From contig JAOUFL010000080.1 of the NCBI GenBank assembly GCA_029858245.1, positions 1-9,620 on the forward strand: a DNA stretch of 9,620 nt. Direction: 5' to 3'. The position numbers and the translations under genes are program-made. The DNA is from Candidatus Zixiibacteriota bacterium. Lineage in GTDB: Bacteria; Zixibacteria; MSB-5A5; RBG-16-43-9. Of the stretch, positions 1 to 6,822 are shown piece after piece (the stretch's first letter is position 1; every line of letters starts with the position of its first letter). The notes below the pieces were generated by a model. The model did no database searches, was not told the origin of the DNA, and worked only from the letters and a program-made list of their open reading frames with translations.

Positions 1-1
1 T

Positions 2-187
2 CCTTATGGACGCATTAAATCCAGCACTAAAATATATGTTCAGGATATCTTAAAAGACGAGATTTCCAAAAGAAAAGAACTTACCTTCTATACCCGTTAT
101 GGAGATTATTTTGCCAGGGGAGTATTGTTCGTTTCTTTTCTGATCTTAGCGTATAGCATTTTCAGGAGGTTTACAGGTGGCAGGTGA
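2..187 (+). CDS. lnt: Apolipoprotein N-acyltransferase, C-terminal end (partial)
   Basis: Only the last 61 codons are in the window; the gene begins upstream. The visible protein runs from PYGRIKSS through KELTFYTRYGDYFARG to a hydrophobic segment (VLFVSFLILAYSIF) and a short basic tail. The 'LTxYTRYGDxF' stretch followed by a final membrane helix is the characteristic C-terminus of Lnt, the inner-membrane enzyme that adds the third acyl chain to the N-terminal cysteine of lipoproteins. The catalytic Glu-Lys-Cys residues of the nitrilase domain lie outside the window and cannot be checked. The stop is TGA at 185-187. The next gene starts 25 bp later on the same strand, so the two may be co-transcribed. 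The assignment rests on this C-terminal signature alone, but that signature is quite specific. Confidence 0.85.
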   Translation, partial: PYGRIKSSTKIYVQDILKDEISKRKELTFYTRYGDYFARGVLFVSFLILAYSIFRRFTGGR

Positions 188-202
188 TAGAGTGTAACCA
201 AA

Positions 203-208
203 AAGGAG
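203..208 (+). promoter_or_regulatory. Ribosome binding site of the propeller gene
   Basis: AAGGAG lies 4 nt before the ATG at 213. It is the clearest Shine-Dalgarno sequence on the + strand of this window; the genes further down have none that is obvious. Confidence 0.75.
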
Positions 209-212
209 AACA

Positions 213-2399
213 ATGAGAAAACTAATTTACATATGTGTATTGATTCTAATTGTATCCAATTCGGTTTATCCGGGAATTGGAGATTGGACTACTTATACTA
301 ATATGAACTATGTTAATAGACTTCTTTTAACGGAAAACTTCCTCTGGATGGCAACGACTGGTGGACTTTTGAAATTCAGTCTTATAGAATATAATTATCA
401 AAAAATAACCAACGTAGATGGTTTAGGTGGAAATTATCTTTACTCCATCGCCAGTGATACAACTGATAATCTATGGCTGGGTGCTAAAAACGGGATTTTA
501 ACCAGATTTGAACCTGAGAATAATCTTTTTAGGGTTTACTTGGATCTGATAGGACACGGGATTAAAATTATTGCACCAGATAGGGATAAGCTATGGATCG
601 GCTCAGATATAGGTATAAGCCTTTTCTTGATTTATAAAAATGAAGGGGAGATCAAAGAGACCTACAGGCATCTGGGGAACTTAGAGCAGGAAATAGGAGT
701 TAATTCAATTTCACTCTCGTCTTCAAGGATTTGGGTAGGAACAGAGAAAGGAATTGCGTTTGCTCCCAAGGATGACCCTAATCTTTTAGATCCTTCTCAC
801 TGGTATTCTTTTGTCTCAGGGCAAAACGGACTTACCTGCGATTCTGTTCTTTCCATTTTGAATGTAGGAGAAGAACTCTACATAGGAACAAAAGAAGGTG
901 TATTTGGATTTAATGCATCAGATTCAAGCTGGAGTTTTTTGGGATTAGATGGACTGAATGCCCGTGATTTGATATATGATTCGGGTAAAATTTTAGCTGC
1001 AACAAACTGGGGTGTCTTTGTTTATGAAGGTGGAACTTGGGTCCAGGTAAATCTGAATGGTTTGAAGAATTATAATCTGAACTCAATTGAAATCGATAGC
1101 TCCGGCAGGTTATGGGTGGGAACAGAAGGTTCCGGCATCTCGGTTTATGAGAACTCATCCTGGACCAATTTCCAGATAGATGGACCTCCAGGTAATATCT
1201 TTAATAAAATAGCCATAGAGGAAAGCGGCAGGATCTGGTGCTCGAACTGGAATGCAGGATGCTCCTCCTTTAATGGGACAAGCTGGCGTTCATTTCAGGA
1301 TACGCTCTATTCGCTTTTCAGCCGGAGACCTGTAATAGCATCCGTTGCCCTGGATTATGAAAGTAATGTCTGGTTTGGCTCCTGGGGTGATGGCCTTTAC
1401 AAACTCGATTCTCAGGGAAATTGGTCTATGTATGATTCTAGCAATAGCGAGTTAAGACCATATTCCGGCCATCCCCTGAACACAGTGGTAAGTGATGTGA
1501 TTATAGATGAAGCTGGAACAAAATGGATGGCGAATTGGGAAGGGGTAGAAGGCAGAACAGTTGTTGCTTTTCAAGATAATCAATGGATGCCATATCTAAA
1601 TTTAGATGGTATAAAATCTAATCTCATAAACTCCATTTATGCCGAGGGAGGGCATCTCTGGATCTGCCACAGGGGATCAGGCTTAGGTTATCTTGATTAT
1701 AAATGGACTCCGCTGGATAAAAGTGATGATTTCCTGGAATATTTCAATAAATCTGATGACTATTTATCAGGGGATGATATCCGATGTGCCAGAGTCGATC
1801 GAAGGGGGAATCTATGGGTGGGTACCAACGAGGGTTTAGACAGATATGATTTAGATATAAACAGATTTACGGGAGTACAACTGCCAGAGCCTTTAGGACC
1901 ACAGATTAACTGCATAACTGTTGATGAGATGAATAACAAGTGGATCGGCACAATCAATGGAGTGGGGGTGATAAATGACCAGGATTCATTCGTCTATGTA
2001 TTCACCACCACCAACAGCAGCCTGGTGGATAATGAAGTCTGGTTCATAAATGTAGATAATAAAAAAGGGATTGCCTGGATAGGAACGGAAAATGGTCTTT
2101 CAGCTTATCAATATAAGACATCTGCAGAAAATCTCTGCGAGGTATATCCCTATCCTAACCCAGCAGTCGTATCTAACGGTGAAGAAAAAGTCACTTTCGA
2201 TGTTTCAGTGGAAACCAGAGTCAGGATATTTACAGTAGCAGGTGATTGGGTAGCGGAGGCAAAACCTGGAGTGATAGGGAAAATTTGGGATTTGAGGAAC
2301 AGGGCAGGAGAATTAGTCGCCTCGGGGATTTACCTTTTTCTAATTTACGACCAGGGAGGGGAAAGCTGTGTAGGTAAAATAGTAGTTATTCGCGAATAG
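213..2399 (+). CDS. Secreted 14-blade beta-propeller protein with FlgD/Por-like C-terminal domain
   Basis: The protein has 728 residues. Residues 1-21 look like a signal peptide (MRK, then a hydrophobic ILILIV core). Fourteen copies of a blade motif of the form 'L/I-W-h-G-T-x-x-G-h-x-x-h/a' follow, starting near residues 44, 87, 127, 173, 222, 260, 300, 341, 386, 437, 482, 534, 576 and 621. This is the two-component-regulator propeller repeat (Reg_prop type), and fourteen copies fit two seven-bladed propellers. Residues about 643-728 are a FlgD/Por-type beta-sandwich with YPYPNP at 645-650 and the 'RNRAGELVASGIYLFLI' strand pair, typical of secreted proteins in Bacteroidetes-like and candidate phyla. 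Usual sensor homologues carry such propellers in front of a membrane helix and histidine kinase; both are absent here, so a sensor role is not supported. It probably acts outside the cytoplasm in binding or scaffolding. The ligand is unknown. The next gene is 6 bp downstream. Confidence 0.85.
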   Translation: MRKLIYICVLILIVSNSVYPGIGDWTTYTNMNYVNRLLLTENFLWMATTGGLLKFSLIEYNYQKITNVDGLGGNYLYSIASDTTDNLWLGAKNGILTRFEPENNLFRVYLDLIGHGIKIIAPDRDKLWIGSDIGISLFLIYKNEGEIKETYRHLGNLEQEIGVNSISLSSSRIWVGTEKGIAFAPKDDPNLLDPSHWYSFVSGQNGLTCDSVLSILNVGEELYIGTKEGVFGFNASDSSWSFLGLDGLNARDLIYDSGKILAATNWGVFVYEGGTWVQVNLNGLKNYNLNSIEIDSSGRLWVGTEGSGISVYENSSWTNFQIDGPPGNIFNKIAIEESGRIWCSNWNAGCSSFNGTSWRSFQDTLYSLFSRRPVIASVALDYESNVWFGSWGDGLYKLDSQGNWSMYDSSNSELRPYSGHPLNTVVSDVIIDEAGTKWMANWEGVEGRTVVAFQDNQWMPYLNLDGIKSNLINSIYAEGGHLWICHRGSGLGYLDYKWTPLDKSDDFLEYFNKSDDYLSGDDIRCARVDRRGNLWVGTNEGLDRYDLDINRFTGVQLPEPLGPQINCITVDEMNNKWIGTINGVGVINDQDSFVYVFTTTNSSLVDNEVWFINVDNKKGIAWIGTENGLSAYQYKTSAENLCEVYPYPNPAVVSNGEEKVTFDVSVETRVRIFTVAGDWVAEAKPGVIGKIWDLRNRAGELVASGIYLFLIYDQGGESCVGKIVVIRE
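342..2108 (+). repeat. Fourteen propeller blade repeats within the coding region
   Basis: The span runs from the first blade motif (LWMATTGGLLKF) to the last (AWIGTENGLSAY), with a period of roughly 35-55 residues. Some blades are well conserved (LWVGTNEGL, IWVGTEKGI, LWVGTEGSGI, AWIGTENGL). Blades 8-11 are divergent (IWCSNWNAGC, VWFGSWGDGL, KWMANWEGV, LWICHRGSGL). Similarity shows mainly in the protein, with short DNA echoes near 729, 1110, 1811 and 2074. Confidence 0.75.
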
Positions 2400-2400
2400 C
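2385..2400. repeat. Short palindrome across the propeller stop codon
   Basis: TATTCGCGAATA at 2387-2398 is a perfect 12-nt palindrome. One more pair (G2385 with C2400) forms beyond a T/G wobble, giving 16 nt. It covers the TAG stop and ends 5 nt before the next ATG. It could be a weak hairpin with a CGCG loop, a protein site, or chance. Confidence 0.3.
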
Positions 2401-2405
2401 AAATT

Positions 2406-3383
2406 ATGAAATCTAAACTTCTCTATCTGGGGAATCTGGAAGAGGAAAAATGGGAAGGACTTATCCTTAATTCCCCTTCAAGCACATTCTATCATAAATC
2501 ATCCTGGGCAAAGTTATGGTTTTCCAGCTTTGTATATTTTACCCCACTTTTTTTTGTTAATTTAAACGAAAAAGGAGATTATCTAACCGGATTTCCCTTT
2601 GTTCTCTCTGATAAGTACAGACTGAAAAGGGTATGTTCAATGCCTTATGGTACATATGGCGGGTTAGTTTCAAGAGTCAGTTTAACGGAAAATGATTTAC
2701 AAAAGATATATGATAAAATCGAGGAGGGTTTAAAAAAGCTCAAAGTGGTTAGCTCTGAGGTAATCGATTTTTTCAAAAGTCAGAATTACTTAATTCACTC
2801 AGGTTATAAAACGTTTACAGGATATACCCATATACTCGATTTGTCCAGATATGCGGAAAACCCGATTCACCAGACTAAAAGGGGTGCAATTCAGGCTGAA
2901 AAAAGGGGAGTTAAAGTTACTTCGATTTCCTCTGCCGATGGAATTATGGATTGTTATGAACTGGCGAAAAAAAGGGATAAGCAATACGGACTTAAAAAAT
3001 CAAAATATCCCCTGGGTTTATATGAAAATATCTGGAATATCTTTGTTCCCGGAAAAGAGCTTTTGTGGAAAGTGGCAATAATGGAAAACCGCATTATTGC
3101 GTTTCAGATAAATTTCCTTTTTAAAGATACAATCTATTACTGGGAAGGAGCTTCCGAGATTGAAACTTTGCCTTTAAGACCAAATGATGCCCTATTTAAG
3201 GATACTATCCAGTGGGGTATTTCCCAGGGGTATAAGTATCTAAATTTAGGAGGCTCTCCCAGGAAGGCGGAGGGTCTGGTTAGATTTAAAGAAGCCTGGG
3301 GAGGAGAAAAAAAGAGTTATCTGATCTATTCGAAGAAAAAGTTCTGGTATAAAACAGCAGAAAAATTAAAAAGGATTTTTTAG
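2406..3383 (+). CDS. FemAB/BioF2-like GNAT acyltransferase
   Basis: The protein has 325 residues and no signal peptide, so it should be cytoplasmic. The C-terminal half (about 155-310) carries the GNAT signature of FemAB-related and BioF2-like proteins: RPNDALFKDTIQWG, then YKYLNLGGSPRKAEGLVRFKEAWGGE near 276-301. The N-terminal half (TFYHKSSWAKLW; SMPYGTYGGLVS near 79-89) matches the usual opening of these proteins. Well-studied relatives use aminoacyl-tRNA to build peptidoglycan cross-bridges. Many relatives beside exopolysaccharide genes are thought to modify glycans or attached sugars with acyl or amino-acyl groups. Given the three glycosyltransferases downstream, the second role fits better, but substrate and donor cannot be read from the sequence. 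The start follows the propeller stop by 6 bp without a clear Shine-Dalgarno sequence, which suggests translational coupling. Confidence 0.8.
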   Translation: MKSKLLYLGNLEEEKWEGLILNSPSSTFYHKSSWAKLWFSSFVYFTPLFFVNLNEKGDYLTGFPFVLSDKYRLKRVCSMPYGTYGGLVSRVSLTENDLQKIYDKIEEGLKKLKVVSSEVIDFFKSQNYLIHSGYKTFTGYTHILDLSRYAENPIHQTKRGAIQAEKRGVKVTSISSADGIMDCYELAKKRDKQYGLKKSKYPLGLYENIWNIFVPGKELLWKVAIMENRIIAFQINFLFKDTIYYWEGASEIETLPLRPNDALFKDTIQWGISQGYKYLNLGGSPRKAEGLVRFKEAWGGEKKSYLIYSKKKFWYKTAEKLKRIF

Positions 3384-3387
3384 ATTG

Positions 3388-3412
3388 CAGAGACATATGC
3401 AATACGTCCCTA
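3388..3412. repeat. Decayed copy of a dispersed palindromic repeat
   Basis: These 25 nt align with the better preserved element at 8646-8671: 19 identities, one 1-nt gap and six differences, all of them transitions. It lies 5 bp after the FemAB-like stop codon. The palindrome is no longer intact here, so it looks like a relic. Confidence 0.55.
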
Positions 3413-3478
3413 AAAGAAATTATCCAGTCATATGCTTCTGTGTATAAATAGGTCCTGAGTTCAGACTCCATAATAAAA

Positions 3479-3495
3479 ACAGAACAATATTCTGT
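3479..3495. repeat. Inverted repeat ACAGAA / TTCTGT
   Basis: A perfect 6-bp stem (3479-3484 with 3490-3495) encloses a 5-nt loop, 22 bp before the GT4 start codon. CCCTAC follows the right arm. The matching GTAGGG is missing on the left, so it may be half of a longer eroded palindrome. No T-run follows, which argues against a terminator. Confidence 0.45.
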
Positions 3496-3517
3496 CCCTA
3501 CAACTAAAAGATAGTAA

Positions 3518-4585
3518 ATGAGAATTCTATTCCTCTCAGATGCAAGCAGTTTGCATACTAAAAGATGGGTGGACTATTTTGTAGATAGAGGATATGAATC
3601 GTATCTTTTCTCCCTGGAGAGAAGCCAGGGGACTAAAGCCAAAGAGATTTTCATCTCTGCTAAAACCAGATTCTCATTTCTTAAATATCTTTTGGCACTG
3701 CCAGAATTAAAAAATACAATTGAGAAGATAAAACCTGATCTGGTCAATGCTCATTTTATTCCTAACTATGGTTTCCTGGGAGCATTAGCAAAAAAAAGAC
3801 CTATGGTAGTCTCCACCTGGGGTTCGGATGTGCTGATCTCTCCGAAAAAATCTGTTTTTCACAAGTTGAGAGCAAAATATACCCTTTCCAAAGCTGATTT
3901 AATCACTTGTGATGGAGTAAATTTAGTGGAGGAGGTGTCTAAATTAGGTCCGGAAAAAGAGAAGATAATTTTTGCTCCAATGGGGATTGAGCAAAAGCTA
4001 TTAATGAAAAGAGAAGATTCTATTGAGGATAAAGAGAAGGTAATAATTTTAAGCCTTAGAAGTCTTGAGCCAGTTTATGATTTAAAAACTATGATCAAGT
4101 CTATACCTTTAATACTTAAAAAAATAAATAAAAAAATCAAATTCCGGATAGTCGGAGAAGGGAGTCAAAAAAAAGAGTTTATGGATCTGTGCTTAAACTT
4201 GAATGTGGAAAAAGAGGTTGAATTCAAGGGACGAATATCCAGAGAGGAATTAGAAGATGTTTTGCATAAAGCAGATATTTATATATCCACCTCCTTATCC
4301 GACAGCACCTCAGTCTCCCTTTTAGAGGCTATGGCTTCCGGTCTTGTTCCTGTAGTCTCTGATATACCAGGTAACCGGGAGTGGATTGAAGAAGGAGTAA
4401 ACGGGTTCCTTTTTCCAGCAGGGGATTATCAAGCTCTGGCTCAAAGAATAATCTGGGTGATAAATAATTTTGAGGATATAGTTAAACTTCGAGGAAAAAA
4501 TCAGAAAATTATTAGAGAGAAAGCCCTGTGGGAAGAGAATATGGAAATCGTAGAACGCAGATTCATGGAACTATTGAAAATATGA
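3518..4585 (+). CDS. Glycosyltransferase, GT4 (GT-B fold)
   Basis: The protein has 355 residues, a usual length for GT4. The N-terminal Rossmann half opens with MRILFLSDASSLHTKRW (the 'H-T-x-R-W' form) and has STWGSDVL at 99-106. The C-terminal donor-binding half begins near residue 175 with IILSLRSLEPVYDL and contains RIVGEG (210-215) and SLLEAMASGLVPVVSDIPGNREWI (267-290). The usual E-x7-E motif appears as D262-x7-E270. The Lys that normally follows the conserved Arg (R181) near the donor phosphates is not evident; that place reads PVYD, a form seen in some GT4 subgroups. It should transfer a sugar from a nucleotide donor to a lipid-linked or growing glycan at the inner membrane face; sugar and acceptor are unknown. 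ATG 3518 is directly at beta-strand 1, which supports the start although no Shine-Dalgarno is obvious. Confidence 0.88.
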   Translation: MRILFLSDASSLHTKRWVDYFVDRGYESYLFSLERSQGTKAKEIFISAKTRFSFLKYLLALPELKNTIEKIKPDLVNAHFIPNYGFLGALAKKRPMVVSTWGSDVLISPKKSVFHKLRAKYTLSKADLITCDGVNLVEEVSKLGPEKEKIIFAPMGIEQKLLMKREDSIEDKEKVIILSLRSLEPVYDLKTMIKSIPLILKKINKKIKFRIVGEGSQKKEFMDLCLNLNVEKEVEFKGRISREELEDVLHKADIYISTSLSDSTSVSLLEAMASGLVPVVSDIPGNREWIEEGVNGFLFPAGDYQALAQRIIWVINNFEDIVKLRGKNQKIIREKALWEENMEIVERRFMELLKI

Positions 4586-5940
4586 ATTCAGTTATAAAAC
4601 AGCAAATAAAGGTCTTAATAATCTCTTACTATTTCCCGCCCCTGGGTATGGGAGGGGTGCAGAGGGTTTCTAAATTTGTTAAATATCTTCCTTCGTTTGA
4701 CTGGGAGCCAGTGGTTCTCACAGTAAAGGATATTGAGTATTTTAGCCAGGACCCATCACTTCTGGATGAATTACCAGAAGGATTAAAAATTCACAGAACT
4801 TGCTCTTTGGACCCTTTGAGACTAATATTTATTTTTAAAAAAATATTCAAAAGGACACAAAGTGACCCTGATCCAGCTTACTTCGGAACAAGAGGGGGCA
4901 CACTGCGAATAAAAAAAAATAAAAAGGGGAAATGGTTTGGTTCCAGTTTACTCAAATTGATTAACTTTTTTTCTTTCCCGGATAACAAGATTGGTTGGTT
5001 TCCCTTTGCCTTGCTAAAGGGGCTAAGATTGTGTAAAAATGAGAAAATCGATCTTCTGTTTACCACCTCACCGCCTTTGACCTCTCATTTAACCGGATTT
5101 TTCTTAAAAATAATCACCGGGATAAAATGGGTTGCAGATTACAGGGATTCATATTTAACTTACGAGGATTTAAAAAATTATTCACCTTTAAAGAAGTTTT
5201 TTATCAAATGCCTGCAAAAACTGTTTTTAAAGAAAGCGGATGGTGTTATTGCGATCAATCAAAGCATTGCTTCAGGATTAAAGGGAATCTCCGCTGATAT
5301 AAAAAATGTCGAGGTGATAACCAATGGATACGATCAAACAGATTTTGACTTCAATGTGGAAAAAAGTAAGGATATTTTCAGGATAATTTATTTTGGTACC
5401 TTTAGCCCGGATTGCCCGGCAGAACCTTTTTTAAAGGCACTGCACATTCTTTTGCAACAGAATAAAATCCCGGTGGAGAAAATCAGGTTTACTCACATCG
5501 GATTATCCATGGGAATCGATCTGGAAAGATCAGTGGAAAAATACGAGTTAAAAGAAATAACCGAGTTAAAAGGATATCGGTCTCACAAAGAAGGAGTCAG
5601 GGAATTGCTCAAATCCAATCTGGCTTTGCTGTCTGTAGCAGAATCTGCTCAAGTTATAACCACAGGGAAGATATTTGAATATCTGGGAGCTAAAATCCCA
5701 ATCCTGGCTATTGTTCCTACGGAGGGAGAAGCAGGCAGATTAACTAAATCACTGGGTGCGGGTAGAGTTATTTCTCCTTCCAATATAACAGGGATTGAAG
5801 ATGCTATTTTAACATTCTATCGAGAATTTGAGGGTAAAAGTTCTCATTTAAAAATTTATCCGGATGAAGTTGAAAGATACGAAAAGAAATATCTAACTTC
5901 AAAATTAGCCCAGCTTTTTAATGAAGTAGTTAAAAACTAA
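4582..5940 (+). CDS. Glycosyltransferase, GT4-like (GT-B fold)
   Basis: The protein has 452 residues from the ATG at 4582, which overlaps the previous stop in an ATGA. The reading frame is open back to an ATG at 4528, but those 18 extra residues are polar shadow sequence, and the conserved start (KVLIISYYFPPLGMGGVQRVSKFVKYL, residues 10-36) fits the later ATG. Other family marks are FPDNKIGWFPFALLKG (132-147), TTSPPLTSHLTG (161-172), WVADYRDSY (183-191), a linker near 265 leading to YFGTFSP (270-276), and TGKIFEYLGAKIPILAIVPTEGEAGRL (361-387), the donor-binding region. Related enzymes transfer sugars in exopolysaccharide and O-antigen synthesis. The 4-bp overlap implies translational coupling to the upstream GT4. 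A lysine-rich stretch (about 110-117) is encoded by an A-run that includes nine consecutive A. Confidence 0.85.
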   Translation: MNSVIKQQIKVLIISYYFPPLGMGGVQRVSKFVKYLPSFDWEPVVLTVKDIEYFSQDPSLLDELPEGLKIHRTCSLDPLRLIFIFKKIFKRTQSDPDPAYFGTRGGTLRIKKNKKGKWFGSSLLKLINFFSFPDNKIGWFPFALLKGLRLCKNEKIDLLFTTSPPLTSHLTGFFLKIITGIKWVADYRDSYLTYEDLKNYSPLKKFFIKCLQKLFLKKADGVIAINQSIASGLKGISADIKNVEVITNGYDQTDFDFNVEKSKDIFRIIYFGTFSPDCPAEPFLKALHILLQQNKIPVEKIRFTHIGLSMGIDLERSVEKYELKEITELKGYRSHKEGVRELLKSNLALLSVAESAQVITTGKIFEYLGAKIPILAIVPTEGEAGRLTKSLGAGRVISPSNITGIEDAILTFYREFEGKSSHLKIYPDEVERYEKKYLTSKLAQLFNEVVKN

Positions 5941-5943
5941 TTT

Positions 5944-6822
5944 ATGCCATTGCTTTCCATCATCATCGTTACCTGGAACAGCGAGGAGTTTATCCCGGAC
6001 TGCTTAAAATCCATTTTTAACACTAAAGGCTCTCTAGATATAGAGGTGATAGTAGTAGATAATGACTCCGAGGATGGAACTGTAAAAGTAATTACAGAAT
6101 TCGGACCTGAGGTTAAATTGATTTCCAATCAGGAGAATCTTGGTTATGCGAAGGGTAATAACCAGGGAATAGAAATTGCCAGAGGGGAGTATATTCTACT
6201 TTTGAATCCGGATGTGGTGTTAAAAGAGAATACATTGAAGTTGATGCTCGATTTTATGGAGAGGGAAAGGGGAATCGATGGATTAAGTCCTCAACTATTG
6301 AATCCGGATGGGACGATTCAGCCTTCCTGCAGAGAATTTCCTGATTTTTCCATACTCCTCTGGGAGATCACAGGCTTAAGCTCACTTTTCCCTGAAAGCA
6401 GGGTTTTCGGGAGATGGAGAATGGGTTATTTTGATTTTAAATCAGTAAGAGAAGTTGACCAGCCAATGAGTTCTTTTCTTCTTTTAAGGAAAAACGTTCT
6501 GGAGAAAATAGGATTATTCGATGAGAGTTTTCCCATCTTTTTCAATGACGTGGATTTATGTTACAGGATTAAATTAAAGGGAGGCAAGCTTTACTTTTAT
6601 CCTGAGGCAAAAGCCATTCATCATAAAGGGGCTTCGACTTTCCAGATTAAACCTGTAAGTATACTCCACTCTCATCTGGGATTTTTTAGATTTCTCAGGA
6701 AATATAAAAAGGACTTTTTAAGCCAGCTCCTGGTCTATTTTTCCGGAATTATATTGATGGCAGCTGCACTGCTCAGAATTATCTGGTACTTCTTGAAAAC
6801 GATCTTTTCAAGAAATTTATAA
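5944..6822 (+). CDS. Glycosyltransferase, GT2 (rhamnosyltransferase-like), membrane-anchored
   Basis: The protein has 292 residues with a GT-A fold. It opens LSIIIVTWNSEEFIPDCLKSI, then has VVDNDSEDGT (37-46), ENLGYAKGNNQGI (64-76) and LLLNPDVVL (85-93), where NPD takes the place of the DXD metal site. Further on are FDESFPIFFNDVDLCYRIKLKG (192-213) and HHKGAST (226-232), the acceptor-side acidic motif and His-x-Gly region. This set of motifs is typical of WbbL/RfbF-like GT2 enzymes, many of which transfer rhamnose from dTDP-rhamnose; the sugar here is not proven. Residues about 263-288 are hydrophobic and probably form one membrane anchor. The gene starts 3 bp after the previous stop without a clear ribosome binding site, so it is likely the last gene of the operon. 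Its end overlaps the convergent radical SAM gene by 44 bp. Confidence 0.88.
   Translation: MPLLSIIIVTWNSEEFIPDCLKSIFNTKGSLDIEVIVVDNDSEDGTVKVITEFGPEVKLISNQENLGYAKGNNQGIEIARGEYILLLNPDVVLKENTLKLMLDFMERERGIDGLSPQLLNPDGTIQPSCREFPDFSILLWEITGLSSLFPESRVFGRWRMGYFDFKSVREVDQPMSSFLLLRKNVLEKIGLFDESFPIFFNDVDLCYRIKLKGGKLYFYPEAKAIHHKGASTFQIKPVSILHSHLGFFRFLRKYKKDFLSQLLVYFSGIILMAAALLRIIWYFLKTIFSRNL

Larger units (their letters stand above)
3384..3517. other. Non-coding gap between acyltransferase and glycosyltransferase genes
   Basis: The 134-bp gap has no convincing gene. It contains the decayed repeat at its left end, CTGAGTTCAG (3455-3464) in the middle, and the ACAGAA/TTCTGT inverted repeat at its right end. 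A TATAAA at 3443-3448 could be a -10 element, but the matching -35 (TTATCC at 3420-3425) is poor, so a promoter for the glycosyltransferase operon is only possible. Confidence 0.5.

Noticed and set aside
910..1158. Open frame on the - strand inside the propeller gene
   Set aside because: Composition is that of antisense shadow, with no ribosome binding site or recognisable motif; the + strand frame is clearly coding. The same holds for the frame at 1760-1957.
213..2399. Hybrid two-component sensor
   Set aside because: The propeller repeats are of the sensor type, but there is no transmembrane helix after them and no histidine kinase or response-regulator domain before the stop.
2799..3081. 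Short frames on both strands inside the acyltransferase gene
   Set aside because: The + strand frame at 2851-3081 is an out-of-phase shadow and the - strand frame at 2799-2984 is antisense; neither has family features.
3286..3471. Small - strand frame reaching into the gap after the acyltransferase
   Set aside because: Half of it is antisense to a conserved coding region and the rest covers decayed repeats; no ribosome binding site and no meaningful protein features.
3384..3517. CRISPR array or tRNA in the gap
   Set aside because: The symmetric pieces differ from each other and are not regularly spaced; no cloverleaf or conserved tRNA arms can be folded by eye.
4528..4581. Upstream extension of the second GT4-like gene by 18 codons
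   Set aside because: It lies wholly inside the preceding GT4 gene, encodes polar sequence unlike the family N-terminus, and the ATGA overlap at 4582 gives a natural coupled start.
5937..6128. Small - strand frame under the GT2 start
   Set aside because: Antisense to the most conserved part of the GT2 domain, with low-complexity Ser/Thr composition typical of a shadow.
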